In this document: in pieces, positions 10,356-19,957 of the stretch
Numbering within the stretch: the stretch's first letter is position 1
How the letters are laid out: each line of letters starts with the position of its first letter
Assembly: GCA_021795395.1 (NCBI GenBank)
Contig: JAJYPN010000003.1
Coordinates: forward strand, 54,252-118,251
Direction: 5' to 3'
Length of the DNA: 64,000 bases
DNA from: Pseudomonadota bacterium
Lineage (GTDB): Bacteria; Pseudomonadota; Gammaproteobacteria; Burkholderiales; Sulfuriferulaceae
Notes under the pieces: generated by a model
The model's database searches: none
What the model saw: the letters and a program-made list of their open reading frames with translations, nothing else
Told to the model about the DNA's origin: nothing
Position numbers and translations under genes: made by a program

Positions 10356-11696
10356 TTAAAATGCAATGACAGCATAGATATTGAACTGATTGCCGATGCC
10401 GTTAACCACGCTTTCGGCGGCACTTTGAGCGGCTGCGTTACCAACGGCAGATGGATTGGGTATGTCGACCCTGCGGATAAAATAATCGGCAACCACGCGT
10501 GTCAGCGGCGTGATGTGATATTCGACGCCGGCGCCGACATCCTTGAATATTCTTTCCTGTGCAGCCAGGTTAGGCAGGCGGTCATAATAGTCGTAACGCA
10601 AGGTCATTTCGATATTGTTGCTGACGAAATACCCTGCGGACGCGTCATAACCATACGCCTGATTGTTGCTGCCCGGATAGAATGTGGTTTCGGTTTGTGC
10701 CGGCAATCCTACATTAAAGGCGGCTGGAGCGGCGATATCGCCCGTCCCGTTGATGAATTCGGCCTTGAAGCTGTTCGCGCCAGTGGTCATGTAGCCGTTA
10801 CGATAGGTCATGCCGAAACCGTCACGTATCATGGTATTGGAAGTGCCATTGAGTTCGGGATGGGATTGCTGATACCAGATGAAACCGGTTATGTCGTTAC
10901 GGAAAAAACGGCCCTTGCCGTTGTCAAGCAGATACGACATTTGTAACCGGCCTGCGCCGATAGGTCCGTTCGACGTGCCCGATTCGAACTGCCTGCCGTT
11001 ATCGCCGAGCATGAGGCCATACGCCAGCTCAACATGCGGTTGGATCATGAACCAGTCTTCCGCCTGGATACCGGGGTAACGAAAGCCGTTATTGCCGGAA
11101 ATGTCGGAGGCCGGTACGGAATATCCGCCGGTTTTGCCTATCTGGGCGTAATTCATGTTTTTGCTGTAAAAGACAGGCTGCATCAATTGCGCGATGACGG
11201 GAGGAAAGTTTTCGAGATAGTTAAAGGACATGAAACCTTCCATTGCGCCTTCGGGTCCGGGCGCACGAATTATGCCCACATCCACGCGCACACCGGGGAT
11301 GTAATGACTGAACAGCATGTTGGCGTCGATGATGCGCGGCGCGTAATTGCCGAAGGAATAGGTATAGCCGTTTTGGCCGGCTTCCGTACCTACATAATAC
11401 GAAATGTCGGGATTGATGCTGCCTCGTATGAACAGCCTGGCGCGTTGCATCATCAGGTCGGTCGTATTGTTGAACAGCGGCGCAGTATAGTCAGCCTTCG
11501 GTATCTGTCCGTTAGAAGCGGGGGTATATTTGGTCTCGGTGTAATTGGGTTCGAGAAAGCCGATGAGCGTACCCTTGCCCCATTCGGGAAGTGCTTCGGT
11601 CTGTACCTGAAACCAGTTGGTAGCATAAGCCGGCCGGCAAAGGCTTACCCCCAGCAGCGCAAGCGTGAAGACTAGCGCGACGACGTGTTTATTCAT
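10356..11696 (-). CDS. Outer-membrane porin, phosphate-selective OprO/P-like
   Basis: Predicted beta-barrel outer-membrane protein of 446 residues. A signal peptide (MNKHVVALVFTLALLGVSL, cleavage near AYA-TN) is followed by alternating strands rich in Tyr, Asn and Gly, and the last residue is Phe (IYAVIAF) as expected for BAM-assembled barrels. The MQRARLFIRGSINPDISYYV pattern resembles OprP/OprO-type porins. A GTG codon at 11702 is in frame, but the ATG at 11696 has GGGAG at good spacing. The substrate cannot be told from sequence. It is monocistronic with its own terminator. Confidence 0.8.
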   Translation of the reverse strand: MNKHVVALVFTLALLGVSLCRPAYATNWFQVQTEALPEWGKGTLIGFLEPNYTETKYTPASNGQIPKADYTAPLFNNTTDLMMQRARLFIRGSINPDISYYVGTEAGQNGYTYSFGNYAPRIIDANMLFSHYIPGVRVDVGIIRAPGPEGAMEGFMSFNYLENFPPVIAQLMQPVFYSKNMNYAQIGKTGGYSVPASDISGNNGFRYPGIQAEDWFMIQPHVELAYGLMLGDNGRQFESGTSNGPIGAGRLQMSYLLDNGKGRFFRNDITGFIWYQQSHPELNGTSNTMIRDGFGMTYRNGYMTTGANSFKAEFINGTGDIAAPAAFNVGLPAQTETTFYPGSNNQAYGYDASAGYFVSNNIEMTLRYDYYDRLPNLAAQERIFKDVGAGVEYHITPLTRVVADYFIRRVDIPNPSAVGNAAAQSAAESVVNGIGNQFNIYAVIAF

Positions 11697-12060
11697 TTGC
11701 ACTCCCTGATGAAATTTATTTGAATAAAAAATACATTACTGTTATAGTAATATCTAATATGGTAATATGCTGCTAGCGCATTACCGGGGTCCGTTAGTGT
11801 CTAAATCATGAATTTTTTGATCAGTCTTTGGATTGAGAATTCCTCACGTCTAATAGTCTGACAGAAATGTCAGGTTCGGTCAATTGTTCGTCACAATTCA
11901 ATAGGGTCGATAAAGCGGGATTATTGCTTTTAAAAATAAAAAAGCAGAATGCACCCAGGATCATTCGCCTGGATTGATGCACTCAAAAAAATAAAAATTT
12001 CTAAACCACATGTTTCTGATATTAAGACGGATTGACAGATGGAATTATTCCGTCGAACCG
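11697..12060. other. Intergenic region upstream of the porin gene
   Basis: AT-rich gap of about 360 bases. Near the porin start lies a small palindrome, ATTACT-N5-AGTAAT (11735-11751), a possible operator. Beyond the Lrp gene end, CCAGG and CCTGG arms around 11958-11975 could form a weak hairpin. No gene was seen. Confidence 0.5.
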
Positions 12061-12540
12061 TCAATTCGCTAATGAAAAAATTGCCGGCAAGTGATTTTTG
12101 CTTGCCGTCTGTCGAAGCACAAAGCTCGAATGTACTCCGGTAACACCCGCGATCCGGGTAATGCGATTGAGCAATAATTCTTGATAGGCCTCCATATCTT
12201 TCACCACGACCTTAAGCTGGTAGTCGGCGGTTTGTCCGGCGATCAGCAGACATTCGATCACTTCCGGAATCTCGGCGATGACGGCTTCAAAGTGTTCGAA
12301 ACGTTCCGGGATATGCGTATCCATTGAGATGTGAATCAAGGCCATTAACGACAAACCGAGTTTTTTTGCATCGAGACGGGCGTGATAACCCAATATGACT
12401 CCTGCGGTTTCCAATTCACGCACGCGTCGCAAACACGGCGAAGCCGACAGGCCGATACGGTCCGCCAGATCCTGATTGCTGATACGGCCTTCACGCTGGA
12501 GCAGCGCCAGGATTTCGCGGTCGAAACGATCCAGAGTCAT
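12061..12540 (-). CDS. Lrp/AsnC family transcriptional regulator
   Basis: Feast/famine regulator of 159 residues. The N-terminal winged helix-turn-helix (LDRFDREILALLQREGRIS, then LADRIGLSASPCLRRVRELE) is followed by the RAM ligand-binding domain with the PEVIECLLIAGQTADYQLKV block, which binds amino acids and sets the oligomer. It is divergent from leuA across a 159-base gap holding a perfect palindrome (12574-12598), so it probably controls its own gene and leuA, likely in response to leucine or another amino acid. AAGGAT lies before the ATG. Confidence 0.93.
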   Translation of the reverse strand: MTLDRFDREILALLQREGRISNQDLADRIGLSASPCLRRVRELETAGVILGYHARLDAKKLGLSLMALIHISMDTHIPERFEHFEAVIAEIPEVIECLLIAGQTADYQLKVVVKDMEAYQELLLNRITRIAGVTGVHSSFVLRQTASKNHLPAIFSLAN

Positions 12541-12573
12541 AAGTCATCCTTAACATTTCGGCAGAATAATTGA

Positions 12574-12598
12574 AATATTGCAAATTTATCGCAATATT
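12574..12598. promoter_or_regulatory. Palindromic operator between lrp-type gene and leuA
   Basis: AATATTGC, nine bases, GCAATATT: perfect 8-base arms in the shared promoter region. Location and symmetry suit the dimeric Lrp/AsnC regulator encoded next to it; the assignment is inference. Confidence 0.6.
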
Positions 12599-12699
12599 AT
12601 GCCAATTTATATTGTTTTGTCAATTAAAAAAGCTGGCATCTGCTGACGGATTTCGGGTATTATTTTTCATGGAAATGCCGTAATCAAGGAGCCTGTATT

Positions 12700-14400
12700 A
12701 TGTTGTCCGATCCAACTGGTAAATATCATGCGTTTCAGCCCGTTCTTCTCGACGACAGGCAATGGCCGAACCGTACCATCGACCATCCTCCGTTATGGAT
12801 GAGTACCGATCTGCGTGACGGTAATCAGGCTCTGTTCGAGCCGATGAACGCTGAGCGAAAAATGCGTATGTTCAAGACGCTATGTAAAATCGGGTTCAAG
12901 GAAATCGAGGTCGCTTTTCCTTCTGCGTCACAAACCGATTTCGATTTTGTCCGTCAACTGATAGAGAACGATCTGATACCTGAAGACGTGACCATAGAAG
13001 TTTTGACGCAAGCTCGCGACCACCTCGTCAAGCGTACCATGGAATCGTTAAGGGGGGCACGACGCGCAATAGTTCATGTCTACAATGCTACCTCCAGACC
13101 TTTTCGCGAAATCGTGTTCGGGCTTACCAAAACGCAAGTTATTGAAATGGCCACGAATTCGGTGCGTCAAATCCGTGAACTGGCGGCCGGGCAACCCGGA
13201 ACCGAATGGGTGCTGGAATACAGCCCCGAAACATTCAGTGCGACGGAGCTCGATTTTTCCCTTGCGATCTGCGACGCCGTGGCGGCAACCTGGGGAGCGA
13301 CTCCTGATAACAAGGTCATCATCAATTTGCCTACTACGGTGGAGGTTTCTACCCCCAATGTTTACGCAGACCAGATCGAGTGGATGCATCGTCATCTAGC
13401 CCGCCGCGACAGCATCGTGCTCAGCGTGCATCCGCATAACGACCGCGGAACGGCGGTCGCCGCCGCGGAATTGGCGATCATGGCCGGCGCCGATCGCGTA
13501 GAAGGATGCCTGTTCGGTAACGGCGAGCGCACCGGCAACGTCGATCTGGTGACCCTGGCGCTTAATTTATATTCGCAGGGAATTGCTCCGGGTCTGGATT
13601 TCTCGGATATCAACGATATTGCACGCATGGCGGAATTCTGCAATCGCTTGCCTGTGCACCCGCGTCATCCTTACGCAGGCGATCTGGTATTCACCGCATT
13701 TTCCGGGTCGCATCAGGATGCAATCAGAAAAGGCTTTGCCGCGCAACAAGCAGGCGCGCTGTGGAATGTCCCTTATCTTCCGATCGATCCTGCCGATGTC
13801 GGTCGCAGTTACGATTCGGTTATCCGCGTCAACAGCCAATCCGGCAAGGGCGGCATCGCCTATCTGCTGGAAACCGAATACGGCGTGGTGTTGCCCAGGC
13901 GTTTGCAGATCGAATTTTCCGCTACGGTACAGCGAGAGACCGATACCAGCGGCAGCGAAATGAGCGCAGGTGATATCTGGGAATTATTCTGCCGTGAATA
14001 TCTGAATGAGCTTGGTAACCCCATTTCTTATGTCGAGCATCATTTATTCGAGCTGGAAGGCGCTCAGGGAATTCGCCTTGCAGTAATTCGGGACGGCACG
14101 CAGTATTTGCTGGCGGGAGAAGGTAACGGTCCGGTCGATGCCGCTGTCGCAGCCTTACGCGTATTAGGCATCGATCTGCAGGTGCGCAGTTACGAAGAGC
14201 GCTCGCTCGGTATCAGCATGGCTGGCGCTGATGCGGAAGCCTGCGCTTTTGTCGAACTGGTCTGGTCGGCAGGCGGCGGCGAAGGGTATGGCGTAGGAAT
14301 GGATGCCAATATTGTTTCCGCGTCGATCAAGGCCCTGATCAGCGGGGCTAACCGGCTCATTGCCAACAATAGTGCAAATATCAGGGTACGGGTGGCATAA
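12700..14400 (+). CDS. leuA: 2-isopropylmalate synthase LeuA (long type 2)
   Basis: LeuA condenses acetyl-CoA with 2-oxoisovalerate in the first committed step of leucine synthesis. The 566-residue protein is of the longer type: it starts around [18 protein letters not shown], has the catalytic TIM barrel with the [11 protein letters not shown] metal/substrate motif and the [18 protein letters not shown] metal-binding His block, then [19 protein letters not shown]. The C-terminal third is the LeuA allosteric domain that binds leucine. AAGGAG precedes the ATG. It is divergent from an Lrp/AsnC regulator. Confidence 0.96.
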   Translation: MLSDPTGKYHAFQPVLLDDRQWPNRTIDHPPLWMSTDLRDGNQALFEPMNAERKMRMFKTLCKIGFKEIEVAFPSASQTDFDFVRQLIENDLIPEDVTIEVLTQARDHLVKRTMESLRGARRAIVHVYNATSRPFREIVFGLTKTQVIEMATNSVRQIRELAAGQPGTEWVLEYSPETFSATELDFSLAICDAVAATWGATPDNKVIINLPTTVEVSTPNVYADQIEWMHRHLARRDSIVLSVHPHNDRGTAVAAAELAIMAGADRVEGCLFGNGERTGNVDLVTLALNLYSQGIAPGLDFSDINDIARMAEFCNRLPVHPRHPYAGDLVFTAFSGSHQDAIRKGFAAQQAGALWNVPYLPIDPADVGRSYDSVIRVNSQSGKGGIAYLLETEYGVVLPRRLQIEFSATVQRETDTSGSEMSAGDIWELFCREYLNELGNPISYVEHHLFELEGAQGIRLAVIRDGTQYLLAGEGNGPVDAAVAALRVLGIDLQVRSYEERSLGISMAGADAEACAFVELVWSAGGGEGYGVGMDANIVSASIKALISGANRLIANNSANIRVRVA

Positions 14401-14433
14401 ACGGATACAGCATGAGCCTTATGGCGGAACATT

Positions 14434-14994
14434 ATGGCTAAACGTTACGAAGAATTATCCGAGACGCTGATCGAGTTCATCGCTGCGCAGAAACTCTATT
14501 TTGTGGGGACGGCGACCGCTGACAGTCGCGTCAATATCTCTCCCAAGGGGATGAATTCGCTGCGCGTCCTGGATAAAAATCGCGTTATCTGGCTGAACGC
14601 CACCGGCAGCGGCAATGAAACTTCCGCTCATGTGCGGATAAATCCGCGCATGACGGTTATGTTTTGCGCATTTGAGGGGCCGCCGCTCATATTGCGACTG
14701 TACGGCAGCGCAACAGTAATCCATATCAATCACCCCGAGTGGGATGAATTGTATAATCACTTCAAGCCATTGCCGGGCGCGCGACAGATTTTCGATCTGG
14801 CTATCGATCTGGTGCAAACCTCCTGCGGTTTCGGCGTCCCTTTTTACGAGTATGCGGGCGATCGTCCGCTCTTGAACGATTGGGCCGTGAGTAAGGGCGA
14901 AGAGGGTATAAGGCAATATTGGATCGACAGGAATCAGCAAAGCATTGATGGCTTGCCTACGCATATCATCGAAGGCAATATGAAACTTGAATGA
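14434..14994 (+). CDS. Pyridoxamine 5'-phosphate oxidase-like FMN-binding protein
   Basis: A 186-residue split-barrel flavin-binding protein. The GTATADSRVNISPKGMNSLRV and WLNATGSGNETSAHV blocks match the pyridoxamine 5'-phosphate oxidase-related family, whose members bind FMN or F420 and usually have unknown reactions. It is not PdxH: the length and C-terminus differ. It sits 34 bases after leuA on the same strand and may be co-transcribed, though no link to leucine synthesis is evident. Confidence 0.8.
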   Translation: MAKRYEELSETLIEFIAAQKLYFVGTATADSRVNISPKGMNSLRVLDKNRVIWLNATGSGNETSAHVRINPRMTVMFCAFEGPPLILRLYGSATVIHINHPEWDELYNHFKPLPGARQIFDLAIDLVQTSCGFGVPFYEYAGDRPLLNDWAVSKGEEGIRQYWIDRNQQSIDGLPTHIIEGNMKLE

Positions 14995-15066
14995 AGGCCG
15001 ATATGCGCCGTTTCAGATGAAAGCAGCTGGTAAATAATCCGAATAATCTAAAATGGGGGATCAAGA

Positions 15067-15201
15067 ATGAAAATGAAAATTGTATTTTCGCTTATCGCAT
15101 TGCTATTTCTTGCGGGCTGTGAAGACATGGGGGGATTCGACGATTGGGGGCATGGCTGGGGACATGGGGAAGGACATGGCTGGGGTCATGGCGACGACTG
15201 A
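15067..15201 (+). CDS. Small His/Gly/Trp-rich lipoprotein
   Basis: A 44-residue gene, easy to miss. MKMKIVFSLIALLFLAGC is a lipoprotein signal with lipobox LAGC. The mature part is only about 27 residues and consists of WGHG / EGHG repeats with acidic residues (DDWGHGWGHGEGHGWGHGDD). The five histidines could bind a metal such as nickel, copper or zinc; this is inference. GGGGGAT precedes the ATG. The next gene starts about 45 bases downstream. Confidence 0.65.
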   Translation: MKMKIVFSLIALLFLAGCEDMGGFDDWGHGWGHGEGHGWGHGDD

Positions 15202-15246
15202 TTCACCGACATGTTTCATGCATCGACGCCGCAGCAGGCTAGTTCG

Positions 15247-15720
15247 ATGAAAGCGGATATACGGAAAACCGCAGCCGCCGACGCCGGCGAAGTTGCCGGT
15301 CTGGTCGGCGAGCTATTGAACGAAATCATGGCCAGCATTAACGCGAAGAGCTTTAATTTCGATCTGGCAGCAACTACGGCGCGGCTGAGGGATTTTCTGG
15401 AGCGCGGAAAATATACCGTTTTCCTGGCGCGCGATGCCGCCGGTACGGCAATCGGTTTTGCGACCGTATATGAAAGTTATGCCTTATACGCTGAAGGTGA
15501 ATTCGGCACTTTGGCGGAACTGTACGTTCGGCCTGAATTTCGTTCTCATGCCATCGGCTCCGGGTTGCTGACGGAAGTTCGGCAGTACGCGCTGTCGAAA
15601 AACTGGACGAGGCTCGAAGTCACGACACCGCCTTTGCCCCAATTCGATAAAACCCTGCAATTTTACGAACGCTGCGGTTTTACCGTTACCGGTGGGCGCA
15701 AGCTCAAGCTGATTTTGTGA
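15247..15720 (+). CDS. GNAT family N-acetyltransferase
   Basis: A 157-residue acetyl-CoA-dependent acetyltransferase. Motif A is in LAELYVRPEFRSHAIGSGLL (the pyrophosphate-binding loop, here RSHAIGSG), and the C-terminal LQFYERCGFTVTGGRKLKL is the usual GNAT ending. The frame is open from 15211, but the ATG at 15247 (MKADIRKTA) fits the family start better. The acceptor substrate is unknown. Confidence 0.85.
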   Translation: MKADIRKTAAADAGEVAGLVGELLNEIMASINAKSFNFDLAATTARLRDFLERGKYTVFLARDAAGTAIGFATVYESYALYAEGEFGTLAELYVRPEFRSHAIGSGLLTEVRQYALSKNWTRLEVTTPPLPQFDKTLQFYERCGFTVTGGRKLKLIL

Positions 15721-15793
15721 GCCGACGACAACGGCAGGGTGACCGGCGGCAATCTGTCCGCTATCAAGTCGAGCTGTGTTAGAGAGGGAGAAA

Positions 15794-16330
15794 ATGACTC
15801 TTTGCCGTCATCTGGAATTACTTGCCGCTTACAACGAATGGATGAATGCGAAAGTATATGAAGCGGCACTACGACTGCCGTTACAGGATGTCGAAGCCGA
15901 CCGCGGCGCGTATTTCAAATCGATATGGGGTACGCTTAATCACATTGCTGTAGCAGATACATTATGGCTGCGCCGTTTTGCCGGCCATCCTGCGCAATAT
16001 GCTGCGCTTGATCCGGTGCGACAATTCCCCGTTCCCGTAACGCTGGATCAAATACTGTTCGCCGAGTTTGCCGCGCTTTTTGCGTATAGAAAACGACTTG
16101 ATGGCATTATGAAAGACTGGGCGGCAAAGGTGACCGAAGAGGATCTGCAGCATGTGTTGGCGTATTCGACCACGAAGGGGGTGTCTATGCGCAAACGCTT
16201 CTCCGACCTGCTGCTGCATTTTTTTAATCATCAGACGCATCATCGCGGGCAGGCTACCGTTTTATTGTTGCAGGCAGGCGAGGACGTAGGCGTCACCGAC
16301 TTGCTGGGACTGGTGCCGCTTGAAGCATAA
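15794..16330 (+). CDS. DinB family protein
   Basis: A four-helix-bundle protein of 178 residues. The LLAAYNEWMNAKVYEAA start, TLNHIAVADTLWLRRF and HFFNHQTHHRGQ match the DinB/DUF664 families, whose histidines (here the first in LNH and the pair in HQTHH) bind a divalent metal. Some relatives are thiol-dependent S-transferases; the function here is unknown. GAGGGAG precedes the ATG at 15794, better than the in-frame GTG at 15776. Confidence 0.85.
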   Translation: MTLCRHLELLAAYNEWMNAKVYEAALRLPLQDVEADRGAYFKSIWGTLNHIAVADTLWLRRFAGHPAQYAALDPVRQFPVPVTLDQILFAEFAALFAYRKRLDGIMKDWAAKVTEEDLQHVLAYSTTKGVSMRKRFSDLLLHFFNHQTHHRGQATVLLLQAGEDVGVTDLLGLVPLEA

Positions 16331-16339
16331 TCGGACGCG

Positions 16340-16621
16340 CTAGACAAGGCTGTCGATGGCGATAGCGAGTTCGATATCCTTGTACGTAATGCCGTCTGCA
16401 TCGTGAGTTATCAGATCGATCGTCACCATGCGGTAGACATTTCGCCATTCCGGATGATGATCCATACGTTCGGCAACCAGCGCAATCCGCGTCATGAAAC
16501 CGAATGCGTCGACAAAATTGCCAAAAGAAAACTGACGATGCAGTTTCCCATTTTTTATAGTCCAGTCGGGAACCGATACAAGGGCATGTTCGAGTTCGTG
16601 TAGGGTCATTTTCATCGTCAT
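16340..16621 (-). CDS. Pterin-4-alpha-carbinolamine dehydratase
   Basis: A 93-residue protein of the PCD/DCoH fold, which dehydrates 4a-hydroxytetrahydrobiopterin to recycle the cofactor of aromatic amino-acid hydroxylases. The active-site block [20 protein letters not shown] and [17 protein letters not shown] are intact, including the catalytic histidines. It is the genuine enzyme type, in contrast with the diverged acRAF paralogue at 43860-44138. No phenylalanine hydroxylase gene is visible nearby. Confidence 0.92.
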   Translation of the reverse strand: MTMKMTLHELEHALVSVPDWTIKNGKLHRQFSFGNFVDAFGFMTRIALVAERMDHHPEWRNVYRMVTIDLITHDADGITYKDIELAIAIDSLV

Positions 16622-16877
16622 AAGGCATGGTCCGTAAGGTGGCAGGTGGCATTAACTGAAGCTTGTTCGAACGCCGAATCGGGTTCGGTATTCGTAAAGG
16701 GCAGGGTGTTTCCGGTAAATATTACCCGCTAAAGGCGCCGTTAGCGATGCGTGCGGAATTTTCTATGTTCTCCTGACGCGCTAAAATCAAAAAAAACGGA
16801 GTAAAATATCTGCATCAATGTCCGGTCGGTACCGGTATGGTCAACGACTACATGGTGAATAACAGAGGATTCGAGCA

Positions 16878-17201
16878 ATGACTTATGTAGTAACAGAAAC
16901 GTGTATACAGTGTAAATATACCGATTGCGTAGACGTCTGCCCTGTGGACTGTTTTCGTGAGGGCGCCAATTTCCTCGTTATCGACCCCGAAGAATGCATA
17001 GATTGTACCTTATGCGTGGCAGAATGCCCGGTTGAGGCGATTTATGCCGAAGACGATGTGCCCGAAAACCAGGCGCATTTCATCGCTTTGAACGCCGAAC
17101 TGGCCAAGAAATGGAAACCGATCATCGCCAGCAAGGATCCTCTGCCGGAGGCGGAAGAGTGGAACGGAAAGCCGGATAAATTCCCCTATTTAAAACGCTG
17201 A
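16878..17201 (+). CDS. fdxA: 7Fe ferredoxin FdxA
   Basis: A 107-residue soluble electron carrier with one 3Fe-4S and one 4Fe-4S cluster. The N-terminal half has [18 protein letters not shown] and the second site is [12 protein letters not shown]; the spacing is that of FdxA-type ferredoxins. The C-terminal extension ([16 protein letters not shown]...) is the family tail. The stop is followed one base later by the GTG of a nuclease gene, so the two are likely co-transcribed. Confidence 0.95.
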   Translation: MTYVVTETCIQCKYTDCVDVCPVDCFREGANFLVIDPEECIDCTLCVAECPVEAIYAEDDVPENQAHFIALNAELAKKWKPIIASKDPLPEAEEWNGKPDKFPYLKR

Positions 17202-17202
17202 C

Positions 17203-19917
17203 GTGGCTGGTACCCGGCTCCATCGCGCGGCGCAGACGATATGGGAGCAATGCGGCGCCAGTCAGACAGTCCTTCATGATGTCACGATACTGGTGCCTAA
17301 TTTCCATGCCGTCGCAGAGCTGAATCAGGCATTGCTCATAGCAAGCAATCAATCGGTACTGCTTGTGCCAAAGACAGTAACTTTTCCGGTCTGGGCAACC
17401 GGTATGCCCACCGGCCACCGGGTAATGCCGCAAAGTCGCAGAACTGTACTATTGTATCATACGATAAAACAGCGCGGCTGGTTTGATCCTGCCCTGTTAT
17501 GGGCAATGTGTGACGAAATCGGCCATTTATTCGACGAATTGACGCATCAAGCTGTAATATTACCGTCCGATAAAGAGGAATTTGCCGAGCAACTGCTGGC
17601 CTACTATCAAACACAATCTCATACCGCAGTCGAATTCGAAGCCAGAGTCGTGCATGAGTTATGGTTTGCCTTAAGCACTAACGATCTGGCGCAGGACGAA
17701 TTGAGCCCGTCCGCGCTGTACGCGTTGCAACTGGCGCAATTGGCGCAAACAGCAACGACACCCTTATTTGTGGTGAGCATGCCGAAGCTGACGCGTCTCG
17801 AGCGAAATTGTCTGGAACGATATGCCGAACGCCAACCCGTGACATATGTTGCAGCGAGCGAAGAAAATGATCGGTCCCGAATTCTGCATGCCGCCTGGCC
17901 GCAGGATTTGCAGAGGCCGCTGGCGATACGTGCGCGCGAGTGCGCAGAATATTTTCCGCATAGTCCTCTCTCGGATCGAATCGGTTTTTTTGGCGCCCGC
18001 AGTCTGGAAGAGGAAGCGACGATTGCCGATATTCAGGTCCGTACCTGGCTTGCGGAAGGTAAACAAAGCATCGCGTTGATCGTGCAAGACCGCATGAGTG
18101 CCCGCCGGCTGCGAGCGATGCTGGAACGCGCTCAAATTCTGGTGGCTGACGAAACAGGTTGGACGCTGGATACGACGCAGGCCAGTACGATCGTGATGCG
18201 CTGGCTGGAAGCTTTATCTGCCGATTTCCCGTATCAGGATGTAATCGATTTGGTAAAGTCCGGTTATGTGCTGTCGGATTGGGATGGTGAGCAACGTGAA
18301 GCAGCGGTTCGTCAAATCGAGCAGGTATTACGCAGTACCGGTCCGGTTCAGGGTTGCGCGAGCTTGCTTACGGCACTGCAATGTCGTGACGGCACGGACG
18401 AAGCGAAAGCGGCCGTGTCGCATCTGCAACGTTGCGCAACGCGGGTGCGCGAGCGTCTCTGCCCGCTGGACCGCTGGCTCGAGCAACTGGAATCCAGCCT
18501 GGCCGATCTCGGTGCATTGCCTTTGCTTGCAGCCGATACGGCAGGCGCGCAATTGCTGGCTTTAATATCCAGGCTCAGACAGGAACTGTCAGGCAGCGAA
18601 TCACGCCTCGATCTGGCGGAATTCCATCGCTGGCTGGATCGAGAGCTGGAAAGCGGCGTCTTTATCGACAGCGCTATCGTAAGCCCTGTCGTGTTCACGC
18701 ATCTTGCGGCAACGAGATTGAGGCATTTTGACGCCGCCATGATTCTGGGTGCCGATGCCGCGCATTTGCCTTCTCTGAGCGCTCATTCCGTTTTCTTCAA
18801 TCAGGCCGTACGGTTTTCGTTGGGATTGGCGATTCATGCCGACGAAATCGCGCAGATACAGGACGATGTATTGCAACTTGTCAGCCATACCGATACGGTC
18901 AGTATGGTGTGGCGTACGAGCCGCGATGGCGAAATCAATGCCATCAGTCCGTGGATGGAACGCCTGGATAGCCTGCACCGGCTGGCATGGGGAACGAGCC
19001 TGATCGATGACGGTTGGCGCAGTCGGATTGCGCCTTTGCAAATCGCGTCGCACGATACGCTCGCTTTGCCTGCAGTCGACCGCATGCCTAGGGTAATATT
19101 GCCGTCGCAGTTGATACCGGATGAAATCAGTGTGACCGGCTACAATACCTTGATTGCTTGCCCCTATCAATATTATGCGCGGCATCTGCTGGGATTGGAT
19201 GAGCCCGACGAAATCAGCGCAGAAATGGAGAAATCCGATTACGGGCAGACTGTGCATCAGATTTTGCATGGCTTTCACGCCACTCATCCCAAGCTGGGCG
19301 ATGTCCCTGTCGATGTATTGATAGACGATCTTGCAGCGATCAGTCTGAAAACCTTCGCTCCCGGACTGGAGCAGGATTTTTACGTGCATGCCTGGCAGCA
19401 AAAATGGCTGGCTAAACTCCCGCTCTATATCGAATGGCAAATTGAACGCGAGCAAAATGGCTGGTTCTGGCATGACGGCGAATTGGCGCAACGCCGCGAA
19501 TTTACGCTGGATCAGGCGCGAACGATAGCGCTTTATGGGCGACTGGACCGGATAGATAAAAAAAACGGAGTATATGCCGTACTCGATTACAAAACCGGTA
19601 ATCAGCAGGGACTGAAGAATAAACTCAAACACATCGACGAGGATATGCAGCTACCTGCTTATGCATTGTTACTGCAAGCTTCTGTAGTGCAAGCCGCCTT
19701 CGTCAGTCTGGACGGCGACGGTATCGCTACGATAGGATTGGCCGACGACGTCATCGCTGACGCCACCGATCGGTGCGCCGAACGTCTGCTTGAACTGTTC
19801 GGACAAATGCACGGGAAAGTTCCGCTGCCGGCCAATGGGGTGGACGAAGTATGCCAGCATTGTTCCGTACGCGGATTATGCCGGCGCGACCATTGGGAAG
19901 TCGCCGACAACGAATAG
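17203..19917 (+). CDS. AddB/RecB-like PD-(D/E)XK nuclease with iron-sulfur motif
   Basis: A 904-residue protein. The long N-terminal part resembles the inactivated helicase scaffold of AddB. The C-terminal nuclease domain has ACPYQYYARHLLGLDEPDE, GQTVHQILHGFH, then LYGRLDRIDK and the catalytic LDYKTGNQQG, with QLPAYALLLQ after it. CPYQYY and the late CQHCSVRGLC supply the four cysteines of an AddB/Cas4-type 4Fe-4S staple. Such proteins process double-strand breaks with an AddA/UvrD-like helicase, but no addA lies beside it here. The GTG start immediately follows the fdxA stop. Role: DNA repair, inferred. Confidence 0.85.
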   Translation: MAGTRLHRAAQTIWEQCGASQTVLHDVTILVPNFHAVAELNQALLIASNQSVLLVPKTVTFPVWATGMPTGHRVMPQSRRTVLLYHTIKQRGWFDPALLWAMCDEIGHLFDELTHQAVILPSDKEEFAEQLLAYYQTQSHTAVEFEARVVHELWFALSTNDLAQDELSPSALYALQLAQLAQTATTPLFVVSMPKLTRLERNCLERYAERQPVTYVAASEENDRSRILHAAWPQDLQRPLAIRARECAEYFPHSPLSDRIGFFGARSLEEEATIADIQVRTWLAEGKQSIALIVQDRMSARRLRAMLERAQILVADETGWTLDTTQASTIVMRWLEALSADFPYQDVIDLVKSGYVLSDWDGEQREAAVRQIEQVLRSTGPVQGCASLLTALQCRDGTDEAKAAVSHLQRCATRVRERLCPLDRWLEQLESSLADLGALPLLAADTAGAQLLALISRLRQELSGSESRLDLAEFHRWLDRELESGVFIDSAIVSPVVFTHLAATRLRHFDAAMILGADAAHLPSLSAHSVFFNQAVRFSLGLAIHADEIAQIQDDVLQLVSHTDTVSMVWRTSRDGEINAISPWMERLDSLHRLAWGTSLIDDGWRSRIAPLQIASHDTLALPAVDRMPRVILPSQLIPDEISVTGYNTLIACPYQYYARHLLGLDEPDEISAEMEKSDYGQTVHQILHGFHATHPKLGDVPVDVLIDDLAAISLKTFAPGLEQDFYVHAWQQKWLAKLPLYIEWQIEREQNGWFWHDGELAQRREFTLDQARTIALYGRLDRIDKKNGVYAVLDYKTGNQQGLKNKLKHIDEDMQLPAYALLLQASVVQAAFVSLDGDGIATIGLADDVIADATDRCAERLLELFGQMHGKVPLPANGVDEVCQHCSVRGLCRRDHWEVADNE

Positions 19918-19957
19918 CAACCGGTGGGCATACGTTCGCAGTCACATTATGAACCGG

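Noticed and set aside
11940..11990. Hairpin downstream of the Lrp-type gene as a terminator
   Set aside because: Stem of only five base pairs with a long loop; not convincing.
18601..19632. Long open frame antisense to the AddB-like nuclease
   Set aside because: The sense gene has clear nuclease motifs; the antisense frame has none.
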